Shown piece by piece: positions 36,061-44,581 of a stretch of 64,000 bases of DNA. Location of the stretch: contig JBBQXS010000011.1 of NCBI GenBank assembly GCA_038209365.1, forward strand, positions 48,358-112,357, written 5' to 3'. Every line of letters starts with the position of its first letter. Within the stretch, counting starts at the first letter, position 1. The translations under genes and the position numbers were made by a program. The notes below the pieces were generated by a model, which had not been told where the DNA came from, did no database searches, and saw only the letters and a list, made by a program, of their open reading frames with translations. This DNA comes from DASQHW01 sp038209365 (lineage in GTDB: Bacteria; Actinomycetota; Acidimicrobiia; IMCC26256; PALSA-610).

Positions 36061-37713
36061 ATGGACTGGAACTTCGCGGACGTCTTCGAATCGGTGTGCG
36101 ACGCGCTCCCTGATCGCACGGTGCTGATCCAGGGCGATCGGCGCATCACCTGGCGACAGTTCGACGAGCGCGCCGCGCGCCTCGCCGCGGCATTCGTGAC
36201 CGCGGGACTCGCGCCGGACTCGAAGGTCGCGTCGTACCTCTACAACGGCAACGAGTACAACGAGGGCGTCTACGCGACCTTCAAGATGCGAGGCGTGCCC
36301 GTCAACGTGAACTATCGCTATCTCGAGGACGAGCTCGTCTACCTCCTCGACAACTCCGACGCCGAGGTGCTGCTGTTCCACGGTGCGCTGGGCGACCGTG
36401 TCGCCAAGGTACGAGACCGCGCCCCGAAGGTGAAGCTCTGGATCCAGGTGGACGACGGCAGCGCGCCGCAGGACTTCGCCGTGCCGTACGAACAGCTGAT
36501 CGCCGAGCACGAGCCCATGGAACGGATCCCGCGCCGCGGCGACGATCTCTACTTCCTCTACACCGGCGGCACCACGGGCATGCCCAAGGGCGTGATGTGG
36601 CGAAACGAAGACCTGTTCGGCGTGCTCGGCGAGGGGACGTACCCGCTCGTCGGCAAGAGCCGGCCCGAACGGTCGAGCGACGCGGGAGCAATCGCGAAGG
36701 AGCTCGTCGACGTCGGCGCGAACCGCGTGCACCTGCCCGCCTCCCCGCTCATGCACGGCACGGGCGCGTTCAGCACCTTCCAGGCGCTGTTCCTCGGCGC
36801 GGCGGTCGTGACGCTCGTCGGCCGGCACTTCGACGCGCACGAGCTCTGGGAGACCGTGCAGCGCGAACGTGTGACGCAGATGGCGATCGTCGGCGACGCG
36901 TTCGCGAAGCCGATGGTGCGCGCGCTCGAAGAGGCCGAAGCCCACGGCACGCCGTATGACCTGTCGTCGGTCGACCTGATCATCAGCTCGGGCGTGATGT
37001 GGTCCGCCGAGGTGAAACAGGCGCTGATGAAGCGCGGTCACTTCATCTGTCTCGACTCGCTCGGCTCGAGCGAAGGTGTCGGCTTCGCCGGGTCGATCAG
37101 TGCACCCGGCGCCGAGCAGAAGACGGCGAAATTCTCGATCGGCGCCCGGACGAAGGTGTTCACCGAGCAAGGCGCCGAAGTCGTCGCCGGCTCCGGTGAG
37201 GTCGGACGCCTCGCGGTGGGGGGCCACATCCCCGTCGGCTACTACAAGGACGCCGAGAAGTCCGGCGAGACGTTCCTCGTCATCGACGGGCAGCGGTGGT
37301 CGGTCCCGGGCGACTTCGCGAGCGTCGAGAGCGACGGCACGATCACGCTGCTGGGCCGCGGGTCGGTCGTCATCAACTCCGGGGGCGAGAAGGTCTATCC
37401 GGAGGAGGTCGAAGAAGCCGTGAAGCGGCACCCGGCGATCGCCGACTGCCTGGTCGTCGGCGTCCCCGACGATCGCTTCGGCGAAGCGGTGACCGCCGTG
37501 GTGGCGCTCCACGCGGGCGCCGAGGCGACCGCCGACGAGCTGACCGGCGCGATGGAGTCGGTGGCGCGCTTCAAGCGGCCGCGCAACTTCGTGTTCGTGC
37601 CCGAGGTCCGGCGCGGTCCGAACGGCAAGGCGGACTACAAATGGGCCAAGGACCTCGCCCAACGCGCCCAACGCGCCCAACGCGCCCAACGCGCCCAACG
37701 CGAACGTGCGTGA
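36061..37713 (+). CDS. Acyl-CoA synthetase (AMP-forming ligase), second paralogue
   Basis: A 550-residue ANL ligase clearly related to the one at 975. YTGGTTGMPKGVMWRNED is the P-loop region, PASPLMHGTGAFSTF and AIVGDAFAKPM follow, GGEKVYPEEVEEAV is the hinge and GPNGKADYKWAK near the C-terminus contains the catalytic lysine. Fatty-acid or related acid activation is likely, with the acid unknown. The C-terminus carries five perfect AQR repeats, absent from the paralogue. ATG start just downstream of the divergent Nudix gene. Confidence 0.87.
   Translation: MDWNFADVFESVCDALPDRTVLIQGDRRITWRQFDERAARLAAAFVTAGLAPDSKVASYLYNGNEYNEGVYATFKMRGVPVNVNYRYLEDELVYLLDNSDAEVLLFHGALGDRVAKVRDRAPKVKLWIQVDDGSAPQDFAVPYEQLIAEHEPMERIPRRGDDLYFLYTGGTTGMPKGVMWRNEDLFGVLGEGTYPLVGKSRPERSSDAGAIAKELVDVGANRVHLPASPLMHGTGAFSTFQALFLGAAVVTLVGRHFDAHELWETVQRERVTQMAIVGDAFAKPMVRALEEAEAHGTPYDLSSVDLIISSGVMWSAEVKQALMKRGHFICLDSLGSSEGVGFAGSISAPGAEQKTAKFSIGARTKVFTEQGAEVVAGSGEVGRLAVGGHIPVGYYKDAEKSGETFLVIDGQRWSVPGDFASVESDGTITLLGRGSVVINSGGEKVYPEEVEEAVKRHPAIADCLVVGVPDDRFGEAVTAVVALHAGAEATADELTGAMESVARFKRPRNFVFVPEVRRGPNGKADYKWAKDLAQRAQRAQRAQRAQRERA
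37657..37701 (+). repeat. Tandem 9-bp repeat, five copies (encodes AQR x5)
   Basis: Five perfect copies of GCCCAACGC at the 3' end of the ligase gene, adding (Ala-Gln-Arg)5 after the catalytic lysine region. The copies are identical at DNA level, so the tract is recent or maintained by slippage. It could vary in copy number between strains. Confidence 0.9.
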
Positions 37714-37759
37714 GCACCCGGCCCGAGCCGGAGAGCTCACGCACGCCGAGACGTTGGCC

Positions 37760-38074
37760 CTACTTCTTCTTCTTGCCGCCGGCGCCGCTGACCTTGGCGA
37801 GGACGTCGCGAGAGGTGAGGATCAGAAGGTCCTCACCCTCGACCAGGATCTCCGTCCCGCCGTACTTCGAATAGATCACGGTGTCGCCGACCGCGAGGTC
37901 GAGGGGGATCACCTCGCCCGTGTTGTCCGAGCGGCGTCCGGGCCCGGTCGCGAGCACCTCGCCCTGCTGCGGCTTCTCCTTGGCGGTGTCGGGGATGACG
38001 AGGCCGCTGTGGGTCGTCTCCTCCGGCTCGGCCGGCCGCACAACGATCCGGTCCTCCAACGGCTGCAAATTCAT
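37760..38074 (-). CDS. groES: Co-chaperonin GroES
   Basis: A 104-residue GroES that caps the GroEL chamber: NLQPLEDRIVVRP is the standard start, and VGDTVIYSKYGGTEILVEGEDLLILTSRDVLA is the C-terminal half. The extreme C-terminus has an unusual GAGGKKKK tail. ATG at 38074 is preceded by GGAGG. A CIRCE operator lies 54 bases upstream. No groEL follows: the next gene on this side, the ligase, points the other way. Confidence 0.95.
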   Translation of the reverse strand: MNLQPLEDRIVVRPAEPEETTHSGLVIPDTAKEKPQQGEVLATGPGRRSDNTGEVIPLDLAVGDTVIYSKYGGTEILVEGEDLLILTSRDVLAKVSGAGGKKKK

Positions 38075-38127
38075 CGATGCGCCTCCATGTGGGCGAGCTG
38101 ACGGGGTTCGGCTGACCATCCGGGGGA

Positions 38128-38156
38128 GTTAGCACTCGTCCCCTGCGAGTGCTAAC
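38128..38156 (-). promoter_or_regulatory. CIRCE operator (HrcA binding site) upstream of groES
   Basis: A perfect 10-9-10 inverted repeat, GTTAGCACTC - 9 bases - GAGTGCTAAC, which is the consensus CIRCE element bound by the heat-shock repressor HrcA. It lies between the tsaD stop and groES. A weak promoter (TTGCCG / TACGGT, 18 apart, on the minus strand) sits just upstream, so the operator would cover the start of transcription; that part is inferred. Confidence 0.95.
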
Positions 38157-38160
38157 CGTA

Positions 38161-39177
38161 TCAAGCCGGACGCGACTCCGGCAAACGCAGGTTGGGCGTG
38201 GCGCCGGCGTCGAGCGGGGTCGGGCCGTCGGCGGCCAACCGGAACGCGGCCACCGCCGCGACCATCGCCGCGTTGTCCGTGCACAGCGCCAGGCTCGGCA
38301 GCACGATCTTCACCTCGCCCTTGTCGGCGATGTCGAGCAGCCGCCCGCGCAGGAGCGAGTTCGCCGCCACGCCGCCGCCGACCACGAGGGTCCCGACCCC
38401 GGTGTCGCGAGCGGCGCGCATCAGCTTCTCGACCAACACGTCGACGACCGCGGCCTGGAACGAGGCCGCGACATCCGCCGGCGCGACGTCGGGATGCTTG
38501 CGCACATGGAGCACGACCGCGGTCTTGAGCCCCGAGAACGAGAAGTCGTATCCCTCGTCGAGCATCGGTCGCGGGAACGCGATCGCGTGCGGATCACCGT
38601 CACCGGCGACCCGGTCGATCGCCGGACCGCCGGGATAGCCGAGGCCGAGGAACCGCGCGACCTTGTCGAACGCCTCGCCCGCCGCGTCGTCGACGGTCTG
38701 GCCGAGCACCCGGTACGAACCGTGGTCGTCCATCGCGATCAGCAGCGTGTGGCCGCCCGACACGACGAGGGTCACGAGCGGCGGTTCGAGGGTGGGCTCC
38801 TCCAGGAGCGCGGCGTAGACATGCGCCTCGTGATGGTGCACGCCGACGTACGGCAGGTCGGCGGCCAGCGCGATCGCTTTGGCCGCGCTGACGCCGACCA
38901 ACAACGCGCCCGCGAGCCCGGGCCCGTGCACCGCCGCGACCGCGTCGAGCTCCGCGAGCGAGGTACCCGCCTCGACGAGCGCCTCCTCGATGACGTCGCC
39001 GATCAGCTCGACGTGCGCGCGGCTCGCGATCTCGGGAACGACGCCACCGAACCGCGCGTGCAGGTCGGCCTGGCTCGCGACGACCGATGACCGTACGGTG
39101 CGGCCGTCGTCGACGACCGCCGCCGCGGTCTCGTCGCACGAGGTCTCGATCCCGAGGATGCGCACGTTCGACGTCAC
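38161..39177 (-). CDS. tsaD: tRNA N6-threonylcarbamoyltransferase
   Basis: A 338-residue TsaD (Kae1/Qri7 family) that transfers the threonylcarbamoyl group to A37 of ANN-decoding tRNAs. ILGIETSCDETAAA is the N-terminal signature, VHHHEAHVYAAL holds the metal-binding histidines, and VVSGGHTLLI and VVGGGVAANSLLR are nucleotide-binding motifs. GTG at 39177 overlaps the rimI stop by GTGA. It forms the t6A machinery with TsaE and TsaB from the same operon. Confidence 0.95.
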   Translation of the reverse strand: MTSNVRILGIETSCDETAAAVVDDGRTVRSSVVASQADLHARFGGVVPEIASRAHVELIGDVIEEALVEAGTSLAELDAVAAVHGPGLAGALLVGVSAAKAIALAADLPYVGVHHHEAHVYAALLEEPTLEPPLVTLVVSGGHTLLIAMDDHGSYRVLGQTVDDAAGEAFDKVARFLGLGYPGGPAIDRVAGDGDPHAIAFPRPMLDEGYDFSFSGLKTAVVLHVRKHPDVAPADVAASFQAAVVDVLVEKLMRAARDTGVGTLVVGGGVAANSLLRGRLLDIADKGEVKIVLPSLALCTDNAAMVAAVAAFRLAADGPTPLDAGATPNLRLPESRPA

Positions 39178-39734
39178 CAACCCTTCGGCCGCTCGAGCAC
39201 CGTGGTGCCGACCACGTGGCGTTGAAGCCCATCGAGCAGACGGGCATACGCCGGCTCGCTTACCTCGTACGCCCACATCACGAGGGCGTCCTCACCCGTG
39301 TCGGCGTAGTAGCCCTTGCGGACACCGACCGGGATGAAGCCGAACCGCCGGTACATCTCCTGGGCCGCGCGGTTCGACAAACGCACCTCGAGCGTGAGCG
39401 CCGTCGCGTTGCGCTCGATCGCCTCGCGCGCGAGGACCAGCAGCAAACGGGTCCCGATCGAATGACGGTGCCAACCCGGATCGACCGCGATGGTGGTGAT
39501 GTGCCCGTCGTTCAGCGACAGCATCACGCCTCCGTATCCCGCGACCTCGCGTCCGACCTTGGCGACGAAGTACGCGCGCGTCGAGCGCAACGCGAGCTCG
39601 CTCACGAACAAGGCCTGGGTCCACGGCCTCGGATACACCTGGCTCTCGATCCGCACGACGCTGCGCAAGTGCCGGCGGCGCATCGGCACGATGTGCACCT
39701 CGAGAGGCCCGATGGCCTTGCGGGCGGTCGCCAT
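39174..39734 (-). CDS. rimI: GNAT N-acetyltransferase RimI
   Basis: A 186-residue acetyltransferase with the GNAT fold: ITTIAVDPGWHRHSIGTRLL is the acetyl-CoA loop (Q/RxxGxG/A appears as HRHSIG), followed by TLEVRLSNRAAQEMYRRFGF. RimI acetylates ribosomal protein S18 and, in Actinobacteria, probably other N-termini. ATG at 39734 shares one base with the tsaB stop. Here it sits between tsaB and tsaD, the usual order. Confidence 0.88.
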   Translation of the reverse strand: MATARKAIGPLEVHIVPMRRRHLRSVVRIESQVYPRPWTQALFVSELALRSTRAYFVAKVGREVAGYGGVMLSLNDGHITTIAVDPGWHRHSIGTRLLLVLAREAIERNATALTLEVRLSNRAAQEMYRRFGFIPVGVRKGYYADTGEDALVMWAYEVSEPAYARLLDGLQRHVVGTTVLERPKGW

Positions 39735-40447
39735 CACGCCCCCTTCCGTTCCCATTCGATCTCGGCGTCGCTCTGCCGCAGATACAGCGGCAGGACCTCG
39801 CTCGGAGGGCAGAACTCCTCGCGTTCGAAGCGCGCGGCCGCCAGCTCCGCGAGCGCCGTCAGGCTCGGCGAGGCATGAGCCGGGCCCGCGATCGCGACGC
39901 GGCCTCCGAGGAGCGCGAAGGCGTCCGGGAAGCGCAGCACGCCGTCACCACACAAGATCACGTCGTGCGCGCGCGCCTGGAGCTCGGCGACGAGCTCGTC
40001 CGGTCCGCCGAGCTCGTACTCCGAGACGCGTTGCACGCCTCCGGGAACCGGCTGGTAGATCGCCCAGTACACCTCGTGGCGCCTTGCGTCGATCGTCGCC
40101 GCGACGAGCGCGTGCGTGAATCGCAGCGGGTACGCGAGCAGGTCGAGACTCGGGATCGGGATCACCGGCACGCGCAGCGATTGCGCCAACACCTTGGCCG
40201 TCGTGACCCCGACGCGCAATCCCGTGAACATGCCTGGACCGGTGCCGACCGCGATCGCCGACAGCTGCGAGAGCTTCACGTCGCACTTCTCGCAACACCA
40301 CGCAATCGCCGGCGCGAGATTCTCCGCATGCCGCGGTGGACGTCTGTCCGCGCTGCTGCCGAGCTCGACGCGCCCGAGCATGCCGTGTTCGTTCGCGAGC
40401 ACGACGCCGACGCGGCGAGTCGACGTATCGATGCCGAGAAGCAACAT
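39734..40447 (-). CDS. tsaB: t6A biosynthesis protein TsaB
   Basis: A 237-residue TsaD-related ASKHA-fold protein without its own active site, which scaffolds TsaD and TsaE. LLLGIDTSTRRVGV is the N-terminal strand, and VGTGPGMFTGLRVGVTTAKVLAQ is the family signature. An ATG at 40447 or a GTG at 40450 both overlap the tsaE stop. A longer open frame to 40615 is the shadow of tsaE. Confidence 0.93.
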   Translation of the reverse strand: MLLLGIDTSTRRVGVVLANEHGMLGRVELGSSADRRPPRHAENLAPAIAWCCEKCDVKLSQLSAIAVGTGPGMFTGLRVGVTTAKVLAQSLRVPVIPIPSLDLLAYPLRFTHALVAATIDARRHEVYWAIYQPVPGGVQRVSEYELGGPDELVAELQARAHDVILCGDGVLRFPDAFALLGGRVAIAGPAHASPSLTALAELAAARFEREEFCPPSEVLPLYLRQSDAEIEWERKGA

Positions 40448-40923
40448 CACGTGCCCCGGATCGCGGCAAGCGCAGTGTCGAGGGCGTCGCGGCGCGCGTC
40501 CCAGCCCGGACCGTGGGCGACGATCTCTATCGCGCGCATGTCGGGCGCGTCGCCGATCGTGAGCTGCACCTCGACGCGCTCGCTCGGGAGGAGTGGGGCG
40601 ACGACATCGCCCCACTCGACCAAGACGACCCGGTCGTCGAGCATCTCCTCCAATCCGAGATCGTGCAGCTCTTGGACGCGCTGCAAGCGGTAGATGTCGA
40701 CGTGCGCGACGGGCACCGGGCCGTCGTACTCCTGCACGATCGTGAACGTCGGGCTCGTGACGGGGTCGCGCACTCCGAGCGCCCGCGCGACGCCCTTGAC
40801 GAACGTCGTCTTGCCCGCGCCCAGGTCACCGCCCAGCACGACGAGGTCGCCCTCGCGCAGGAACTCACCGAGCGCCGCGCCGACCGACTCCGTCTCGTGA
40901 CCACCTCGCGTCGTGAGCATCAT
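40447..40923 (-). CDS. tsaE: t6A biosynthesis ATPase TsaE
   Basis: A 158-residue P-loop ATPase of the TsaE/YjeE family. GGDLGAGKTTFVKGVA is the Walker A motif; SPTFTIVQEY and HVDIYRL are the switch-like motifs of the family. It drives the t6A cycle by ATP hydrolysis. ATG at 40923 overlaps the uracil-DNA glycosylase stop (ATGATG; 40920 is the alternative). Confidence 0.94.
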   Translation of the reverse strand: MMLTTRGGHETESVGAALGEFLREGDLVVLGGDLGAGKTTFVKGVARALGVRDPVTSPTFTIVQEYDGPVPVAHVDIYRLQRVQELHDLGLEEMLDDRVVLVEWGDVVAPLLPSERVEVQLTIGDAPDMRAIEIVAHGPGWDARRDALDTALAAIRGT

Positions 40924-41522
40924 GCCAACCGGGCGAGCGCGCGCTTCACGTGTACGAAGTCGGCCCGGGCCTCGGCGAGCGCCTTGCCGCCCGACCGCAG
41001 CACCGCGGAGGGGTGGTACATGGGGATCAGCACGGCGTCGTGGCCCGCCCGCGAGAAGCCGAACTCGCGCCCACGGAGCTTGGTGATGCCGTCCTTTGTC
41101 TGCAGCAGCAGCTTCGTCGCGAAGTTCCCGAGCGTGACGATCACACGCGGCCGGATCAGCTCCAGCTGACGGTCGAGCCAGGGCGCGCACGCGTCGATCT
41201 CGTCGGGCTGCGGATCGCGATTTCCCGGCGGGCGGCACTTCACGACGTTGGCGATGTATACGTCGTTGCGCGTGAGGCCGATGCCCTCGATGAGCTGCGT
41301 GAGCAGCTGCCCGGCGCGGCCCACGAACGGTTCACCCTTCAGATCCTCTTGCTCGCCGGGTCCTTCACCCACGAACATCAGATCGGCATCCGAGCGCCCG
41401 ACCCCGAACACCACTTGCGTGCGGCTCCCCGCGAGCTTGCACAGCGTGCAGGTGATCGACGCGGAGGCGACTTCTGTGAGGGTCGCACCGGCCCCGGTCG
41501 CGGGATGCGGGTCGGACGTCAC
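40920..41522 (-). CDS. Uracil-DNA glycosylase, family 4
   Basis: A 200-residue family 4 UDG with a [4Fe-4S] cluster. CTLC (Cys25 and Cys28) plus later cysteines in VVKCRPPGNRDP and DACAPWL supply the ligands. FVGEGPGEQEDLKGEPFVGRAGQ is the active-site motif A, and HPSAVLR the second motif. It removes uracil from DNA. GTG start. It is coupled to tsaE. Confidence 0.94.
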   Translation of the reverse strand: MTSDPHPATGAGATLTEVASASITCTLCKLAGSRTQVVFGVGRSDADLMFVGEGPGEQEDLKGEPFVGRAGQLLTQLIEGIGLTRNDVYIANVVKCRPPGNRDPQPDEIDACAPWLDRQLELIRPRVIVTLGNFATKLLLQTKDGITKLRGREFGFSRAGHDAVLIPMYHPSAVLRSGGKALAEARADFVHVKRALARLA

Positions 41523-41562
41523 GAGGCTCCCGGGAGGGACGGGTCACCGGAACCCGGTCAGG

Positions 41563-42444
41563 TTAGCGACCAAATGCGCGGATCGCATCGGCCACGACGT
41601 CCGCGGCCGCGACGCGGAGCCGGTCGAGGTTCGCCTCCCTGGCGCCGGTCGCGACCGCCACGGCGAGGTCTCCGTCGAAGCGCGTGTGCGCAGGCCGTAA
41701 CGCGCGCGCGTATCCGTCGTGCGCGCTCTGTGCGACGAGCGCGCATGCGGTCTTGTCCAGGCGCCCGTCGGTGACGACCACGCACAAGGTGGTGTTGGCG
41801 CGAGCAGCATCCTCCTCGAACGGCGCCGGGGTCGGAAACGCGGGGACCCCGGCCGGCGCCGTGGAACCGGCGAGCACGCGGCCGTCGGCGTCGATCACGT
41901 CGCCGACCGCGTTCACCACGGCCAGGGCCGCGACCTGCACGCCGTCGACGATCGTCGACGCGACGCCGACACCGCCCGGCCGCGCGCCATCACGGCCACG
42001 CCACTTGCCGACGGTCGCCGCGCTCCCGGCCCCGACACGACCGACCGCGAGGTCTTGGTCTCGGGCGGCCACCACCGCGGCCGCCTCGCCGTCGTCCGCG
42101 GTCGGCACGGCGCCGCCCGACTCGGGCAGGTCGAAGATGCATGCCGCCGGCACGATGGGGACCGGTCCGGTCGTGGTCGGGTACCCCTGCCCGCGCTCGG
42201 CGAGGTAGCGCATCACGCCGTCGGCGGCTGCGAGCCCGAACGCGCTGCCTCCGGCGAACACGACTGCATCGACGCGCGCGACGGTGCGCAGCGGGTCGAG
42301 CACGTCGATCTCGCGGGTCGCGGGTGCGCCGCCGCGTACGTCCGCCGACCCGACGCTCCCGCTCGGGAAGAGCATCACGGTGACGCCGGTGCCCGCGCGC
42401 GAAACGTGGCCGACGCGCACGCCCGGAACCGGGAAGCTGCTCAC
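41563..42444 (-). CDS. P1/S58 family peptidase (DmpA/NylC type)
   Basis: A 293-residue Ntn-hydrolase of peptidase family S58. Such precursors cut themselves to expose an N-terminal nucleophile; here the expected site is before the Thr in RANTTLCVVVTDGRLDK, resembling the NylC subgroup, which hydrolyses cyclic and oligomeric amides. GGSAFGLAAADGV is the conserved glycine-rich block. GTG at 42444 overlaps the alpha/beta hydrolase stop. The substrate is unknown. Confidence 0.85.
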   Translation of the reverse strand: MSSFPVPGVRVGHVSRAGTGVTVMLFPSGSVGSADVRGGAPATREIDVLDPLRTVARVDAVVFAGGSAFGLAAADGVMRYLAERGQGYPTTTGPVPIVPAACIFDLPESGGAVPTADDGEAAAVVAARDQDLAVGRVGAGSAATVGKWRGRDGARPGGVGVASTIVDGVQVAALAVVNAVGDVIDADGRVLAGSTAPAGVPAFPTPAPFEEDAARANTTLCVVVTDGRLDKTACALVAQSAHDGYARALRPAHTRFDGDLAVAVATGAREANLDRLRVAAADVVADAIRAFGR

Positions 42445-43442
42445 GCCGCCGAATTACGGAGGGCGCGCACCTCACGCGCGAAATCGACGATGAGCTGGTC
42501 GAGGGTCTCGGTCTGCTCGAGCATCAGCATGTGGCCGCCGCCCCGCAAGAGCTCGAGGCGCGCGCCCGGGATGAGCCGGGCGATGCGTTTGGCCTCGTAC
42601 GGCGGCGTCAAGACGTCCGCCGTCCCGCCGATGACGAGTGCCGGTACACGCACGTTCGGGAGGTCGGGCGTGAGGTCGAGGCCGACCAGGACGCGCGGCG
42701 CGTCGCGACGGGTCTCGGCTGGACACTCCGCCATCATGCGCCGAAGGAGCTCGACGTGGCTCGGTCGCGCCTGCTTGCCGAACCCGACGCGTGCCGCGAG
42801 AAAACCGGTGTTCGCCCCCTCCCAGAGCCACTGCACGTCGGGCACCGTGCCCATCAACTTCTCGAGACGGGCCTTCGTACGCGTCGAGCGCGAACCGAAC
42901 GCCGTCTTTGCGAGCGTCGACAGCAAGACCATGCCGGCGACGCGTTCGGCCGCGATCTCGGGGTACGTGATGACGAACGACTGCACCGCGACACCGCCGA
43001 GGGAGTGCCCGACGAGCACTGCGTCGTGCAGGTCGAGTCCTTCGACGACGGTCTTCACGTCGTCGGCGAGGTTCTCGAGCGAGTGTCCCGCCTCGCCGAG
43101 CACCGACTGACCGTGACCACGATGATCGAACGCGATCGCGCGGAATCCTTCCTTGGGCAGGTCCTCGAGCTGATGGAACCACGTGCGCACCGAGAGCGTG
43201 ACACCGTGCGACAAGACGATCGGCGGGTCGTCGTGTTGTCCGTTCTCGACGACGTAGAGAGAGCCACGGTCGTGCGTGTCCAGCCGGCGGTCGACGTATA
43301 CGGGGGCGTCGAGGGCCCGGGCCGCGGCGCCATCAGGGGCGCGCCGCAATCGGCGGGCCGCGGTTCGCTGGGCGATGTACGCCGCGCCCGCGAGCCCGCC
43401 GAGCGCTCCTACAGCGATGCTCGCCCGCTTGACGACACTCAC
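42441..43442 (-). CDS. Alpha/beta hydrolase with N-terminal membrane helix
   Basis: A 333-residue hydrolase. Residues about 5-28 form a hydrophobic helix (ASIAVGALGGLAGAAYIAQ) that could anchor it to the membrane. The catalytic triad is Ser in VLVGHSLGGVA, Asp in GGTADVLTPP, and His in RGGGHMLMLE; SHGVTLSVRTW is the oxyanion region. Esterase, lipase or haloperoxidase-type activities are all possible. GTG at 43442 overlaps the alr stop. Confidence 0.85.
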   Translation of the reverse strand: MSVVKRASIAVGALGGLAGAAYIAQRTAARRLRRAPDGAAARALDAPVYVDRRLDTHDRGSLYVVENGQHDDPPIVLSHGVTLSVRTWFHQLEDLPKEGFRAIAFDHRGHGQSVLGEAGHSLENLADDVKTVVEGLDLHDAVLVGHSLGGVAVQSFVITYPEIAAERVAGMVLLSTLAKTAFGSRSTRTKARLEKLMGTVPDVQWLWEGANTGFLAARVGFGKQARPSHVELLRRMMAECPAETRRDAPRVLVGLDLTPDLPNVRVPALVIGGTADVLTPPYEAKRIARLIPGARLELLRGGGHMLMLEQTETLDQLIVDFAREVRALRNSAA

Positions 43443-44581
43443 GATCTCTCGTTTCGCGTGTAGATGCGCGGCACACGCGGGCCGATCCCGCACACGATCG
43501 TGTACGCGATGGTGTCCATCTGTGCCGCCCAGTCCTCCGCCGTGATGCGCTCCGCACCTTGCCGGCCGATCAAGACGACCTCGTCACCGACCTCGACGGC
43601 AGTGTCGCCGACGTCGACCATCAGTTGATCCATCGTCACGGTCCCGGCCATCGGGTGACGGCGGCCCCGGATCAACACCTCGCCGCCGCGCTGCCCGAGC
43701 TCACGCGGCACCCCGTCGGCGTACCCGACGGGAACGGTGACGACGCGCGTCGCGCGCGGGGTTTCGTAGCGGAGACCGTAGGAGATCCGCGCGCCGGCCG
43801 GCAGTTGTTGCACGTAGGAGACGCGCGCTTTCACCGACATCACAGGCACGAGGTCGATCCGGCCGGCGAGCGCCGGGGCAGGCGCGATGCCGTATACGCC
43901 GATGCCGATGCGCACCATGTCGTAGTGCGCCGCGGGCGCGGTGAGGGCCGCCGCGGAGTTGCAGGCGTGGACCACGCCGGTCGGCAGCGCCCGCGTGCGC
44001 AAGCCCTCGAGCACGTGCTCGAAGCGCCGGCGCTGGTCTTCGGTGTAGTCGTTCTCGGGCTCGTCGGCCACCGCGAAGTGCGTGCACACGCCGGCGAGTG
44101 TGAGCTCGGGCCGTTCGACGACGTGCGCCGCGAAATCGGCGGCGCGGGCCGGCGTACAGCCGACACGGTGCATCCCCGTGTCGACCTTCACGTGCACGCC
44201 GAGTGGCTCCCGCGCGTGGTGCCTCGCGACCGCCTTCGCGAGGGCGTCGATCCCCGCGGTCGTGTACACCACAGGCGTCAAGCGGTGGGCAATCACGGAT
44301 TCGGCGGCCTCGGGCACGGGCTCCGACAGCACGAGGACCGGCGCGTCGACACCGGCGTCACGCAGCTGCACGCCCTCCTCGACGAGCGCGACCGCGAGCG
44401 CATGCGCACCTCCGTCCAGCGCGGCCCGGCCGACGGCAACTGCGCCGTGTCCGTAGCCGTCGGCCTTGACCACCGCGCACACCTGCGCCGGAGCGACCAT
44501 GTCGCCGAACGCGCGAACGTTGGCGCGGACGGCGGCGAGGTCGATCTCGGCCCATACCGGCCGGTGCGTGGGCGTGGTCAC
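43439..44581 (-). CDS. alr: Alanine racemase
   Basis: A 380-residue PLP enzyme making D-alanine for peptidoglycan. AVVKADGYGHG contains the PLP lysine (Lys39), GARISYGLRYE carries the catalytic tyrosine of the second domain, and VDTGMHRVG and NSAAAL are conserved. GTG at 44581 overlaps the CBS gene stop (GTGA). Its place near nnrDE, tsaE and tsaB matches other Actinobacteria. Confidence 0.95.
   Translation of the reverse strand: MTTPTHRPVWAEIDLAAVRANVRAFGDMVAPAQVCAVVKADGYGHGAVAVGRAALDGGAHALAVALVEEGVQLRDAGVDAPVLVLSEPVPEAAESVIAHRLTPVVYTTAGIDALAKAVARHHAREPLGVHVKVDTGMHRVGCTPARAADFAAHVVERPELTLAGVCTHFAVADEPENDYTEDQRRRFEHVLEGLRTRALPTGVVHACNSAAALTAPAAHYDMVRIGIGVYGIAPAPALAGRIDLVPVMSVKARVSYVQQLPAGARISYGLRYETPRATRVVTVPVGYADGVPRELGQRGGEVLIRGRRHPMAGTVTMDQLMVDVGDTAVEVGDEVVLIGRQGAERITAEDWAAQMDTIAYTIVCGIGPRVPRIYTRNERS

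Noticed and set aside
37657..37701. CRISPR-like array
   Set aside because: The units are 9 bp, contiguous and in frame within a coding sequence, with no spacers.
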